Source: Streptomyces althioticus (GTDB taxonomy: Bacteria; Actinomycetota; Actinomycetes; Streptomycetales; Streptomycetaceae). From it: 64,000 nucleotides of DNA. Below the pieces are notes generated by a model. That model saw only the letters and a list, made by a program, of their open reading frames with translations. It did not search any database and had not been told where the DNA came from. This document shows positions 26,867-35,171 of this stretch, piece by piece. Where the stretch lies: positions 78,608 through 142,607 of the forward strand of contig BMSW01000004.1 in assembly GCA_014649355.1 (NCBI GenBank). Direction: 5' to 3'. The stretch's first letter is position 1; every line of letters starts with the position of its first letter. A program made the position numbers and the translations under genes.

Positions 26867-27841
26867 TCAGGGCTCCAGGACGACCTTGCCGGTCGTGCCC
26901 CGGTTCTCCAGGGCCCTGTGGGCGTCGGCGGCCCGGGACAGCGGGAAGCGGTGCACGGCGGGGGTGAGCCGGCCCGCGGCCGCCTCGGCGAGGGAGCGGG
27001 ACTCCAGGGTGCGCATGGGGTCGTCGCCGCCGGCGCGGCGCATCATCTCCGGACCGAGGACGCTCACCGAGACGCCGTCGACGAGGTACGGCCGGTCGCT
27101 GCCGATGCCCTGCGAGGTCCAGCCGAACACCATGTGCCGGCCGCCCGGCGCGAGCAGGCCGACCAGCGCGCGGGCGACGTCCCCGCCCACGCCGTCGTAC
27201 ACGACCGTGAGCTTGCCCCGGTACTCCTCCAGCCGTCCGGCCCAGCCGGGCGCGGTGTAGTCGACGGCGAGGTGGGCGCCGGCCCGCGTGGCCAGGGCGG
27301 TCTTCGCGGGGCCTCCGGCGAGGCCGACCACGGTGGCGCCCGCGTTCCGGGCGTACTGCACGAGGAGGGTGCCGATGCCGCCCGCCGCGGCCGGGACGGC
27401 GACCACGTCACCGGGGCCCGGCTCGGCGAACTGCACGATCCCCATCGCCGTACGGCCCGTGCCGATCATGGCGACGGCCTCGGCGAAGTCCAGACGCTCC
27501 GGGATCTCGTGCAGCCGCGCGGCGTCGGCGACGGCCAGTTCCGCGTAGCCGCCGGGGGCGAAGCCGAGGTGGGTGACGACCCGCCGGCCGAGCCAGTCGG
27601 CGGGGGTGCCGGGGCCGAGCGCGTCGACCACACCGGCGATCTCACGGCCGGGGATCGTCGGCAGTGCGGCCGGGGCCGGGGCGGGCCCGCGCAGGCCTTC
27701 GCGCAGGGCGGTGTCGAGGAGGTGGACCCCGGCCGCGCGGACGGCGACCCGGACCTGGCCGGGGCCCGGCACCGGGTCCTCGACCCGCTCGTAGGTGAGG
27801 TTCTCCGCGGGGCCGAAGGCGTGCAGTCGGACGGCGTGCAT
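26867..27841 (-). CDS. zinc-binding-family (quinone-type) NAD(P) oxidoreductase
   Basis: 324 residues of the MDR superfamily, quinone oxidoreductase branch. The GroES-like N-domain starts MHAVRLHAFGPAENLTYERV and includes IPGREIAGVVDALGPG. The Rossmann domain has VVAVPAAAGGIGTLLVQYAR (AxxGGxG) at about 145-165. Catalytic zinc Cys/His residues are absent, typical of quinone/enal reductases. ATG 27841 precedes the similarity. It lies behind the FAD-dependent gene (60 bp, with a terminator and a palindrome between), so the two may be separate units. Substrate is unknown. Confidence 0.87.
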   Translation of the reverse strand: MHAVRLHAFGPAENLTYERVEDPVPGPGQVRVAVRAAGVHLLDTALREGLRGPAPAPAALPTIPGREIAGVVDALGPGTPADWLGRRVVTHLGFAPGGYAELAVADAARLHEIPERLDFAEAVAMIGTGRTAMGIVQFAEPGPGDVVAVPAAAGGIGTLLVQYARNAGATVVGLAGGPAKTALATRAGAHLAVDYTAPGWAGRLEEYRGKLTVVYDGVGGDVARALVGLLAPGGRHMVFGWTSQGIGSDRPYLVDGVSVSVLGPEMMRRAGGDDPMRTLESRSLAEAAAGRLTPAVHRFPLSRAADAHRALENRGTTGKVVLEP

Positions 27842-27857
27842 GGTGCTCCCCTGGGCC

Positions 27858-27888
27858 GGTGGCGGGGCGCTCCGTGCGCCCCGCCACC
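27858..27888 (-). terminator. terminator behind the FAD-dependent oxidoreductase gene
   Basis: A 13-bp perfect stem GGTGGCGGGGCGC (27858-27870) with its complement at 27876-27888, loop TCCGT. It is placed before the start of the MDR gene. Confidence 0.8.
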
Positions 27889-27896
27889 CACCGTGT

Positions 27897-27918
27897 GACC
27901 TCAAGCGCGCTTGAGGTC
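27897..27918. promoter_or_regulatory. 22-bp perfect palindrome
   Basis: GACCTCAAGCG/CGCTTGAGGTC is completely self-complementary and covers the stop codon of the FAD gene. With the adjacent hairpin it leaves little unstructured sequence in the 60-bp gap. It could be an operator for the MDR gene, or part of the termination region. Confidence 0.55.
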
Positions 27919-29058
27919 AAGGGCGTCCCGGCCGAGGGCGAGGGAGACGGCCGTCAGGGCGCTGGTGAAGGACACCTCCGACAGCACGCCCGGCGCGGCG
28001 ACCCGGTCCCCGGCCAGGTAGACCCCGTCCCCGCGGTCCACGGCGGGCCGGTCGCGCCAGGTGGCGCCGGGCGGGTCGACAGCACCGGTACGGCCGTCCG
28101 CCAGCGCCTCGCGCCGCCAGGTGAGCCGCTCCCGCCAGCCGGGGAAGCCCAGGTCCAGCAGCTCGTCCGCGCGGGCGGCGCCGTCGGCCTTCGACGCGCC
28201 GGGCGCGACCGGGATCTGGCTCTGGATCAGCTGCTCGCCGGCCGGGGCGAGGGTGCGGTCCTGCGCGGTGAACCGCTCCAGCCAGCCGGGGGCGTCCAGG
28301 TCGGACACCACGAACGGGTAGCCGCGCCGGGTGCGCAGCGCCAGGTCGACCAGGACGGTCCGCCCGCTCGGCCAGGTCAGCGAGGAGTCGCCGAGGAGGC
28401 GGCGGGCGGACTCCAGGGAGGTGGCGACCACCACCGGGGTGTCGGTGGGGAGGGTGTCGACGCGGGACAGGGTCTCGACGCGCACGCCCAGGTTCCAGGC
28501 GTGGGCGGCCATCCGGTCGATCAGCGCGCCCCAGCCGCCCCGCGGGTAGTGCGCCTCCGGCGGCAGCTTCGTGGCCCGGCGCAGCCGCTCGTGCACGAAC
28601 GCGGCGGACAACGAGCCGGGGTCGTGGTGGAACAGTGCGACGGCCGAGTAGTGCGCCGCGGCCCGCGCGCCCTCCGGGCCGGCGACGCCGGTGGCCCAGG
28701 TGAGGAAGCCGGCGTCGACGGGCGCCCGCAGGCCGGGGCGCAGCAGCTTCAGCATCGCGGGCGGCGGGGTCCGGCGCAGGGCGCCCCGGTGGCGCAGCCG
28801 CAGCCGGGCCGCCTCCCGCAGCGGCAGCGGGGCGAGCGGGCCGAGCAGGCCGCGTTCGCGGAGCCAGGTCCAGTGCGGTCCGCCGTTGTAGAGGGCGTGC
28901 GGGCCCTCGTTGGTGCGGTAGGGGGCGTCGGCGGTGCGGGCGCGGCCGCCCAGGGTGTGGTGGGCCTCGTACAGGGTGACCTTGGCGCCCGCCTCGGCGG
29001 CGGAGACGGCCGCGGTGAGTCCGGCGAATCCGCCGCCGACGACGGTGATGCGGTGCAT
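27901..29058 (-). CDS. FAD-dependent oxidoreductase (amine oxidase/phytoene-desaturase family)
   Basis: 385 residues. The N-terminal dinucleotide fold is ITVVGGGFAGLTAAVSAAEAGAKVTLYEA (residues 4-32, GxGxxG variant), followed by the second signature HTLGGRARTAD. The C-terminal FAD motif is GVYLAGDRVAAPGVLSEVSF. The middle is poorly conserved and the substrate not identifiable; related actinobacterial genes are annotated as NAD(P)-binding or phytoene-dehydrogenase-like. ATG 29058 begins at MHRITVVGGG with GGGAGAAGCC upstream. It is divergent from the pentapeptide gene with 151 bp between. Confidence 0.87.
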   Translation of the reverse strand: MHRITVVGGGFAGLTAAVSAAEAGAKVTLYEAHHTLGGRARTADAPYRTNEGPHALYNGGPHWTWLRERGLLGPLAPLPLREAARLRLRHRGALRRTPPPAMLKLLRPGLRAPVDAGFLTWATGVAGPEGARAAAHYSAVALFHHDPGSLSAAFVHERLRRATKLPPEAHYPRGGWGALIDRMAAHAWNLGVRVETLSRVDTLPTDTPVVVATSLESARRLLGDSSLTWPSGRTVLVDLALRTRRGYPFVVSDLDAPGWLERFTAQDRTLAPAGEQLIQSQIPVAPGASKADGAARADELLDLGFPGWRERLTWRREALADGRTGAVDPPGATWRDRPAVDRGDGVYLAGDRVAAPGVLSEVSFTSALTAVSLALGRDALDLKRA

Positions 29059-29209
29059 GACTGGGCTTCTCCCTCGGTCGGGCTCGGTCGGGCGCCGGAG
29101 ACGCTGTCCGGCGGTACACAACCAGGACGACCGGCGGCGCCGGGATGTGACACGCGGGGCGTTCCCGCAGGCCGGGCGGGTTGTCGGAGGCGGGGTGCAG
29201 CATGGGCGC

Positions 29210-29887
29210 ATGGTGCGTGGAGCGGCAGGGAGACCGGGTGTGCGGGCGGCGCGGCGGCCGGAGCTACGGCTCCCCGCGCCGGAGGCGTTCGAGGGGGGTG
29301 GTCTGGAGCCGGACGGGGACTACGACGGGCTGGAGTTCGCCGGCACGGACCTCGCCGGGCAGGACGGGGCGGGTGCGCGCTTCATGGACTGCGCGCTGCG
29401 GGGGTGCGCGCTGGACGAGACGCGGTTGTCCCGGGCGCGGGTGCTGGACTCGGTGCTCGACGGGGTGCGAGGCGTGGGCACGGACCTGGCGGGCGCGACC
29501 CTCCGGGACGTGGAACTGAGCGACGCCCGGCTCGGCGGCACCCAGCTGCACGGGGCGGCGCTGGAGCGGGTGCGGATCCGGGGCGGGAAGATCGACTTCC
29601 TGAACCTGCGCGCGGCAACGCTCAAGGACGTCGTCTTCGAGGGCTGCGTGCTGGTGGAGCCGGACTTCGGCGGGGCGCGCCTGGAGCGCGTGGAGTTCGT
29701 CGACTGCACGCTGAAGGGCGTGGACCTGTCCGGTGCCACCCTGAAGGACGTGGACCTGCGCCGGGCGGCCTCCCTGGAGATCGCCCGAGGGGTGGACCGC
29801 CTCTCCGGCGCGGTGATCAGCCCGACCCAGCTGCTGGAGCTGGCGCCGGTGCTGGCGGGGGAGCTGGGGATCGCGGTGGAGGGGTGA
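29210..29887 (+). CDS. pentapeptide-repeat protein
   Basis: 225 residues. After 40 residues there is a run of A(D/N)LxX-type pentapeptides: TDLAG QDGAG ARFMD CALRG CALDE TRLSR ARVLD, interrupted at about 115-130 and resumed (ATLKD VVFEG CVLVE PDFGG ARLER VEFVD CTLKG VDLSG ATLKD VDLRR), forming a right-handed quadrilateral beta helix. The C-terminal 45 residues form a helical cap. Some such proteins mimic DNA and shield gyrase, but most have no known role. ATG 29210 versus ATG 29202 is uncertain. Confidence 0.83.
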   Translation: MVRGAAGRPGVRAARRPELRLPAPEAFEGGGLEPDGDYDGLEFAGTDLAGQDGAGARFMDCALRGCALDETRLSRARVLDSVLDGVRGVGTDLAGATLRDVELSDARLGGTQLHGAALERVRIRGGKIDFLNLRAATLKDVVFEGCVLVEPDFGGARLERVEFVDCTLKGVDLSGATLKDVDLRRAASLEIARGVDRLSGAVISPTQLLELAPVLAGELGIAVEG

Positions 29888-30140
29888 GGAAGGGCTGCGC
29901 CTCGGGCTTCGGAGCGGTGTGCCTTCGCGGCACTGGGCGTTCGGGGCGGGCGCCGTCGGGCCGGCCCTGACCACCGGGCTGCTCGGGCAGCAGGGGCCGC
30001 GACGAGGGCGGGGGCGACGGTGATCGGGCGCGACGACGGCCCGGCCGCCATCCGTCGCCGCGGAGTCCCGCAGCGGGGCTCGGGCGCCGAACAGGCGCGT
30101 GGACGGTTACCGGCCGCCCCCGGGGCCGGCCCGGGGGCGG

Positions 30141-30680
30141 TCAGCTCACGCGGGGAAAGCGGGCCTGGAGGGTCCAGACGGCCGGGTTCTCGCCGAGGTC
30201 GTCGTGCAGGTCGGTCAGATCGGCCAGCAGGTCGTGGAGGAAGTCGCGGGCCTCGCGGCGCAGTTCGGAGTGGGAGAAGGTGAGCGGGGGCTCGGAGGCG
30301 GGGAGCCACTCCGCCTCGATGTCCACCCAGCCGAAGCGCCGTTCGAACAGCAACCGGTCGGTGGACTCGGTGAAGTCCAGCTCCGCGTGCTGCGGCCGTG
30401 ACGCGCGCGAGCCCGCCGGGTCGCGGTCGACGCGCTCCACGATGTCGCACAGCGCCCACGCGAAGTCGAGCACCGGCACCCATCCCCAGGCTGTGGAGAT
30501 CTCCCGGTCCGACGTGGTGTCGGCGAGGTAGACGTCGCCGCAGAACAGGTCGTGCCGCAGGGCGTGGACGTCCGCGTGGCGGTAGTCGGTCTGCGGGGGG
30601 TCGGGGAAGCGGTTGGAGAGGGCGTAACCGATGTCGAGCACGTGGGTGATGGTGTCACGGTCCGGCGCCCCCGCCGCCAT
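30141..30680 (-). CDS. conserved hypothetical protein
   Basis: 179 residues, not recognised as a named family. It begins MAAGAPDRDTITHVLDIGYA, and later has WVPVLDFAWALCDIVERV and a C-terminal helical region (SHSELRREARDFLHDLLADL). It has the look of a small cytosolic immunity or DUF-type protein with mixed alpha/beta content and no signal peptide. ATG 30680 lies only 11 bp from the divergent M1 peptidase start, whose -10 hexamer begins at base 30680; the two promoters must overlap. The 253-bp gap behind it (29888-30140) has no gene. Confidence 0.7.
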   Translation of the reverse strand: MAAGAPDRDTITHVLDIGYALSNRFPDPPQTDYRHADVHALRHDLFCGDVYLADTTSDREISTAWGWVPVLDFAWALCDIVERVDRDPAGSRASRPQHAELDFTESTDRLLFERRFGWVDIEAEWLPASEPPLTFSHSELRREARDFLHDLLADLTDLHDDLGENPAVWTLQARFPRVS

Positions 30681-30691
30681 AGGATCCCGGC

Positions 30692-32107
30692 GTGCGCACC
30701 CCCCGCCTCCTGAGCCGCGGTGTCGTCGCCGCCCTGGCCGCGGCGGCACTCGCCGCGTGCGGGTCCGGCCCCGGCGCCGAGGGCGCCGGTGACGACGGCG
30801 CAGGCGACCCGTACTTCCCGCAGGCGGGCAACGGCGGCTACGACGTCACCCACTACGACCTCGCCCTCGCCTACGACCCCGACGCCCGCCGGCTCACCGG
30901 CACCGCGACGGTCGACGCCCGCGCCACCGAGGACCTCACCGCCCTGAACCTCGACCTCCAGGGCCTCGACGTGGACGCCGTCACCGTCGACGGGACCGAC
31001 GCCCGCCACGACCGCGACGGGCAGGAGCTGACCGTGCGGCCCCGCCGCGCCCTCGACCGGGACGCGCGTTTCCGGGTCGTCGTCCGCTACTCGGGACGCC
31101 CCGAGACGGTCACGGACCCCGACGGCTCCGAGGAGGGCTGGCTGCGCACGGCCGACGGGGCGCTCGCGCTGGGCCAGCCGGTCGGCTCCATGGCCTGGTT
31201 CCCCGGCAACCACCACCCCTCGGACAAGGCCACCTACACCGTCTCCGTCACCGTGCCGAAGGACCTGCGGGCGGTCTCCAACGGCGAACCGGCCGGGGAG
31301 GAGACGAAGGACGGGCTCACGACGTACCGCTGGCACACGCCCGAGCCCATGGCGAGCTACCTCGCGACGGTCGCGATCGGCCGCTACGACGTCCACCGCG
31401 GCGAGACCGCCGGCGGGCTGCCGCTGTTCACCGCCGTCGACCCGGAGCAGGCAGGCGCGAGCCGCGCGGCGGTGAAGCTGCTCCCGGAGGTCGTGGAGTG
31501 GGCCGAGCGGCGGTTCGGGCCGTACCCCTTCTCCTCCGCGGGCGCGGTCGTCGAACGCCCCGGCGACGCCGGGTACGCCCTGGAGACGCAGAACCGTCCG
31601 GTCTTCGCAGGCGCCCCGGACACGGCGCTGCTGGTCCACGAGATCGCCCACCAGTGGTACGGCGACTCCGTCACCCCGCGCACCTGGCGGGACATGTGGC
31701 TCAACGAGGGCTTCGCCACGTACGCGCAGTGGCTGTGGGAGGAGGACCACGGCGAGGGCAGCGCGCAGAGCACCTTCGACCGGCTGTACTCCGGCTCGTA
31801 CTTCCCGGACGCGGGCACGAACGCGGCGCTGTGGTCCTTCCCGCCCGCCGACCCGCCGGACGCGGCGCACATCTCCGCCACGCCCGTGTACTGGCGCGGC
31901 GCGATGGTCCTCCACATGATCCGCAGGACGGCCGGCGACAAGGCCTTCGGCCGCCTGCTGCGCGGCTGGGCGGCGGAGCACCGGCACGCCAACGCGAGCA
32001 CGGACGACTTCACCGCGTACGTCGAGAAGGAGGTGCCGGGCAAGGACTTCTCCCGGGTCTGGGAGGAGTGGCTGTACGGGGAGGGGCGGCCGGCGACCGC
32101 TTCCTAG
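30692..32107 (+). CDS. M1-family metallopeptidase, lipoprotein
   Basis: 471 residues. The signal peptide ends in lipobox LAAC (Cys23), so the enzyme is anchored outside the membrane. The N-terminal beta domain (GGYDVTHYDLALAYDPDARR) is of aminopeptidase-N type. The catalytic domain has HEIAH (316-320) and, 18 residues later, Glu339 in NEGF, the HExxH-x18-E zinc site. The GAMEN-like exopeptidase loop appears as YALETQNRP, i.e. divergent. It probably trims peptides outside the cell. GTG 30692 has TAGGAT 6 nt upstream (leaderless). Its stop shares CTAG with the convergent GNAT gene. Confidence 0.9.
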   Translation: MRTPRLLSRGVVAALAAAALAACGSGPGAEGAGDDGAGDPYFPQAGNGGYDVTHYDLALAYDPDARRLTGTATVDARATEDLTALNLDLQGLDVDAVTVDGTDARHDRDGQELTVRPRRALDRDARFRVVVRYSGRPETVTDPDGSEEGWLRTADGALALGQPVGSMAWFPGNHHPSDKATYTVSVTVPKDLRAVSNGEPAGEETKDGLTTYRWHTPEPMASYLATVAIGRYDVHRGETAGGLPLFTAVDPEQAGASRAAVKLLPEVVEWAERRFGPYPFSSAGAVVERPGDAGYALETQNRPVFAGAPDTALLVHEIAHQWYGDSVTPRTWRDMWLNEGFATYAQWLWEEDHGEGSAQSTFDRLYSGSYFPDAGTNAALWSFPPADPPDAAHISATPVYWRGAMVLHMIRRTAGDKAFGRLLRGWAAEHRHANASTDDFTAYVEKEVPGKDFSRVWEEWLYGEGRPATAS

Positions 32108-32634
32108 GCGGAGTCCGGGCCGGTCAGGGGCTTGCGCAGGACCCGGCACGGGCGGCCGAGGTCACGGTCGCGGCGGCGGTCGATCTCCGTCCAGCCGAGG
32201 GCTGTCCAGAAGGCGAGGCCCGGGGCGTTGTCCTCCAGCACGGCGAGCCGTACGGCGGTGTGGCCGGCCGCGCGCAGGCGGTCCTCGACGAGTGCGGCGA
32301 GGCGGCGGCCGTGGCCCCGGCCGTGCAGGCTCGCGTCGACCATCAGCAGGCCGATCCACGGGTCCGGGTCGGCGGGGTCGGGGTGCACGGCGAGCGTGAC
32401 GGCGATGCCGACGAGGACGCCCGCGTCACGGGCGAGGAGGACCTCGGTGTGCGGCTCGGACAGCTCCCGGGCCAGTTCCGCCGCGACCTGCTCGGGGCGG
32501 ATGCCGTACGGGTCCGGGAAGTCGCCGCTGAGGGCGTGGAAGGCGTGGTTGGAGGCGTACAGGGCGGTGACCTCGGTCAGCACGGGGCCGGGGAGGTCTC
32601 CGTCGGGGGAGAGGCGCAGCGGGTCGAGGAACAC
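32104..32634 (-). CDS. GNAT-family N-acetyltransferase
   Basis: 176 residues. The GNAT acetyl-CoA-binding core is GLLMVDASLHGRGHGRRLAALV (motif A Q/RxxGxG/A as GRGHGR) at about residues 102-123, followed by AVRLAVLEDNAPGLAFWTALGW (motif B). The N-terminal 60 residues fit the variable substrate region. GTG 32634 follows TACGTT (32641-32646) by 6 nt, so I prefer it to 32658. The substrate is unknown. It overlaps the convergent peptidase gene by 4 bp, so their stop codons share the sequence CTAG. Confidence 0.83.
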   Translation of the reverse strand: MFLDPLRLSPDGDLPGPVLTEVTALYASNHAFHALSGDFPDPYGIRPEQVAAELARELSEPHTEVLLARDAGVLVGIAVTLAVHPDPADPDPWIGLLMVDASLHGRGHGRRLAALVEDRLRAAGHTAVRLAVLEDNAPGLAFWTALGWTEIDRRRDRDLGRPCRVLRKPLTGPDSA

Positions 32635-32672
32635 GGGGGCAACGTAGCGCGCGGCCACCGGGCGGGCGCGGC

Positions 32673-32708
32673 GGAGCCCCCGCCCCGGCGAACGCGGGCG
32701 GGGGCTCC
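32673..32708 (-). terminator. terD terminator
   Basis: GGAGCCCCCGCCC (32673-32685) and its exact complement (32696-32708) form a 13-bp stem with a 10-nt loop behind terD. Confidence 0.85.
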
Positions 32709-32732
32709 GTCAGGTCGGTCGCGGTGCGTCCG

Positions 32733-33308
32733 TCAGACGTTCACGCCGAAGTCCTGGGCGATGCCCACGAGGCCCGAGGCGTAGCCCTGGCCGACCGCGC
32801 GGAACTTCCACTCCGCGCCGTTGCGGTACAGCTCGCCGAAGACCATCGCCGTCTCGGTGGCCGCGTCCTCCGACAGGTCGTAGCGGGCGATCTCGGCGCC
32901 GCCGGCCTGGTTGACGATGCGGATGTACGCGTTGCGCACCTGGCCGAAGTTCTGGCTGCGGTTCTCGGCGTCGTAGATCGAGACCGGGAAGACGATCTTG
33001 TCGACGTCGGCCGGGAGGGCCGCCAGGTTGACGTTGATCGCCTCGTCGTCGCCCTCGCCCTCACCGGTGCGGTTGTCACCGGTGTGGACGATGGTGTTGT
33101 CCGGGGTCTGCTTGTTGTTGAAGAACACGAAGTGGGCGTCCGAGTAGACCTTGCCCTGCGTGTTGACCGCGATCGCCGACGCGTCGAGGTCGAAGTCCGT
33201 TCCCGTGGTGGTGCGGACGTCCCAGCCGAGGCCCACGGTGACGGCGGTCAGGCCCGGAGCCTCCTTGGTGAGCGAGACGTTGCCACCCTTGGACAGGCTT
33301 ACAGCCAT
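32733..33308 (-). CDS. TerD-family stress protein
   Basis: 191 residues, complete TerD fold. It starts [20 protein letters not shown], with the calcium-site segments [18 protein letters not shown] and [20 protein letters not shown] visible, and ends [16 protein letters not shown]. TerD proteins bind Ca2+ and are linked to tellurite resistance, phage inhibition and stress in other bacteria; Streptomyces has many copies tied to differentiation. ATG 33308 follows AAGGGACT on the minus strand. The gene is monocistronic with its own terminator, so it does not sit in a full ter operon. Confidence 0.92.
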   Translation of the reverse strand: MAVSLSKGGNVSLTKEAPGLTAVTVGLGWDVRTTTGTDFDLDASAIAVNTQGKVYSDAHFVFFNNKQTPDNTIVHTGDNRTGEGEGDDEAINVNLAALPADVDKIVFPVSIYDAENRSQNFGQVRNAYIRIVNQAGGAEIARYDLSEDAATETAMVFGELYRNGAEWKFRAVGQGYASGLVGIAQDFGVNV

Positions 33309-33469
33309 TGTTGGGAGTCCCTTCCCTCGTTGTGCGTACGGCAATGAAGCTACAGCTACCACCTTGAACGCCGAGAGGGGTGCGCGAGGTTCCAGGTCTC
33401 TTTACTTTCTTTACCCGGATACGGATATTCGGGTGACGTGACCGGTGCGGGCGCGGGAACCTGTATGCC

Positions 33470-33895
33470 ATGTCCGGTCCCCTTGTCGTACGCGGCTCCG
33501 TCTCCCTGCCCGAGGCCGAGCTCCTGTGGCGTTTCTCGCGCTCGTCAGGGCCGGGCGGGCAGCACGTCAACACCAGCGACACCCAGGTGGAGCTGCGGTT
33601 CGACCTGGCCCGGACCGAGGCGCTGCCCGAGGTGTGGAAGCGGCGGGCGCTGGAGTGGCTCGCCGGGCGGCTGACCGACGGGGTCGTCACGGTGCGGGCG
33701 TCCGAGCACCGGTCGCAGTGGCGCAACCGGGAGGCGGCGGCGGTGCGGCTGGCGGCCCTGCTCGCGGAGGCCACGGCGCCTCCGCCCGCGCCGCGGCGGC
33801 CCACTCGGGTGCCGCGGGGGATCAACGAGCGGCGGCTGCGGGAGAAGAAGCGGCGGTCCGAGACCAAGCGGGGGCGCTCCGCGCGGGACTGGTGA
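33470..33895 (+). CDS. arfB: alternative ribosome-rescue factor ArfB (peptidyl-tRNA hydrolase)
   Basis: 141 residues. The release-factor-like domain has the catalytic GGQ in SSGPGGQHVN at 29-31, and a basic C-terminal helix INERRLREKKRRSETKRGRS needed to enter the empty mRNA channel. ArfB hydrolyses peptidyl-tRNA on ribosomes stalled at mRNA ends without a stop codon. Length matches YaeJ/ArfB and not full RF1/RF2. The start ATG 33470 has GAACC upstream and no strong RBS. It overlaps the end of the truncated GNAT frame on the other strand. Confidence 0.92.
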   Translation: MSGPLVVRGSVSLPEAELLWRFSRSSGPGGQHVNTSDTQVELRFDLARTEALPEVWKRRALEWLAGRLTDGVVTVRASEHRSQWRNREAAAVRLAALLAEATAPPPAPRRPTRVPRGINERRLREKKRRSETKRGRSARDW

Positions 33896-34217
33896 GACGC
33901 GGGTGGGGCATGCCCTTGCTTTTCACCTGCGGGCCGGTGGGGGCTGGTCGCGCAGTTCCCCGCGCCCCTGAGGGTGTTCTTACAGGCGTAGGGCTCCGCC
34001 AGTCGAAGTCGAGGAACGCCATCACGAAGCCGACCACACGTCCGTCGTCCACGATCACGCGCGGCCACGCCTTGCCGGGGCGGACGTACGCCTCCGCGAG
34101 GGAGTGGGCCACCGGGTCGACCGCGAACTCCTGTTCCGGGCGGACCCGCAGGGCGAGCGCGGCCTCGAGATTCGCGGGTGTGATCTTTTCGAGGCGCGGG
34201 GCCCTCACGGTCGTCAT
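33822..34217 (-). pseudogene. 3'-truncated GNAT acetyltransferase gene
   Basis: The first 73 residues are a normal GNAT N-terminus (MTTVRAPRLEKITPANLEAA, then VDDGRVVGFVMAFLDFDW, the strand before the acetyl-CoA site). After Trp73 (base 33999) the frame runs into dispersed repeat family A and becomes Pro/Thr/Arg-rich, ending at 33822 inside arfB. The acetyl-CoA-binding motif A is absent. TACCCT (34224-34229) 6 nt before ATG 34217 shows the promoter is intact. So the gene was cut by a repeat-associated event and is probably inactive. Confidence 0.78.
33924..33972. repeat. dispersed Streptomyces repeat, family A, copy 2
   Basis: GGGGCTGGTCGCGCAGTTCC followed by CCGCGCCCCTGA; its reverse complement matches 16586-16635 at about 85%. 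Here it sits exactly where the GNAT homology of the minus-strand frame ends. Confidence 0.8.
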
Positions 34218-34270
34218 GCCGGGAGGGTAGGCAGGGGAAACGGCGGCGGTAAAAGGGATTTCGGGAGGGC

Positions 34271-34855
34271 TCAGCCCAACTGGCGGTAGCGGCCCCGGAA
34301 ATAGGTGAGCGGCCCGCCCTCCGCGCTCGGCACGGCGGCCGTCATCACGCGGCCGATCACCAGGGTGTGGTCACCCGCCTCCACCCGCTGTTCCGTGCGG
34401 CATTCCAGAGTCGCCAGCGCGCCGCCCACCAGCGGGGCTCCCGTGTACTCGCCGCGCCGGTAGGGAATGTCCGCGAACAGCAAACGGTCGCTGACCCGGC
34501 CCTTCATCGAGAAGCGGCCCGCGATGTGGCGCTGGCTCTCGGACAGCACGGACACCGCCCACAGCGGCTGCTCCTCCAGCAGCTCGTCCATGCGGGAGCC
34601 GGTGCGCAGGCTGACCAGCACCAACGGCGGGTCCAGGGAGACGGACAGGAACGCGGTCGCGGTCATGCCGACGTCCTCCCCGGCCGGCGCCCCGGGGTCG
34701 TCCGGGTCCAGCGGCGCTTCCATCGCGGTCACCAGGACCACACCGGCGGCCAGACGGGACATGGCGGCACGGAACTCGTCGTTGCTCACCCCCTCAGCAT
34801 GCCGGGCGGCGGGCGGAACGGTGATCGGGGCCGGGGCGGCGGGAGTGTTCAGCAC
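34271..34855 (-). CDS. flavin reductase-family protein
   Basis: 194 residues. The FMN-binding split-barrel core is EFRAAMSRLAAGVVLVTAME at 27-46, MTATAFLSVSLDPPLVLVSL at about 63-84 (FMN-binding TxTAFxSVS motif), and GRFSMKGRVSDR. These proteins reduce flavin with NAD(P)H for a partner monooxygenase or are stand-alone reductases; no partner lies nearby. GTG 34855 follows TAGCGT (34863-34868) by 7 nt. The first 20 residues are Pro/Ala-rich and extra to the family. Confidence 0.87.
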   Translation of the reverse strand: MLNTPAAPAPITVPPAARHAEGVSNDEFRAAMSRLAAGVVLVTAMEAPLDPDDPGAPAGEDVGMTATAFLSVSLDPPLVLVSLRTGSRMDELLEEQPLWAVSVLSESQRHIAGRFSMKGRVSDRLLFADIPYRRGEYTGAPLVGGALATLECRTEQRVEAGDHTLVIGRVMTAAVPSAEGGPLTYFRGRYRQLG

Positions 34856-35057
34856 ACCGGAAACGCTAATCTCCGCTGCACGGACATCGCATCGGACCGT
34901 GGCCCGAACCGGGACCTAGGACCAGCGGCCTATCCGGGCACAATTCATGCACAATCGCCACACGATCCGCGTCACGGAAATGAGCCGGGATACCGCGCGT
35001 AGACCACGCAATTGTTCACGTTTAGCTGTGACTTGAGTCACAAGGGGCAAGAATTGT

Positions 35058-35070
35058 TGACCCTGTGTAC
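35058..35070. promoter_or_regulatory. BldD box upstream of cdgB
   Basis: TGACCCTGTGTAC fits the published BldD consensus TNACNC(A/T)GNGTNA at all fixed positions but the last. It lies 102 bp before the cdgB start. BldD control of cdgB is established in S. coelicolor. The rest of the 316-bp gap (34856-35171) carries the divergent leaderless promoter (34863-34868) and a second palindrome-like GTGACT-TG-AGTCAC at 35028-35041. Confidence 0.7.
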
Positions 35071-35171
35071 CGGGTGAGCAGCGCGCTGTGATTCAGTGGC
35101 GGGGAAGCTGCTGCGACGATACGCCGATGATGACCCTTGATGCGCTGCGAGGTCTCGGGGGGAGGGCGAGG

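Noticed and set aside
35028..35041. GTGACTTGAGTCAC as a BldD box
   Set aside because: The half-site spacing does not match the 13-base BldD consensus; the sequence at 35058 fits it much better. It may be another regulator's site.
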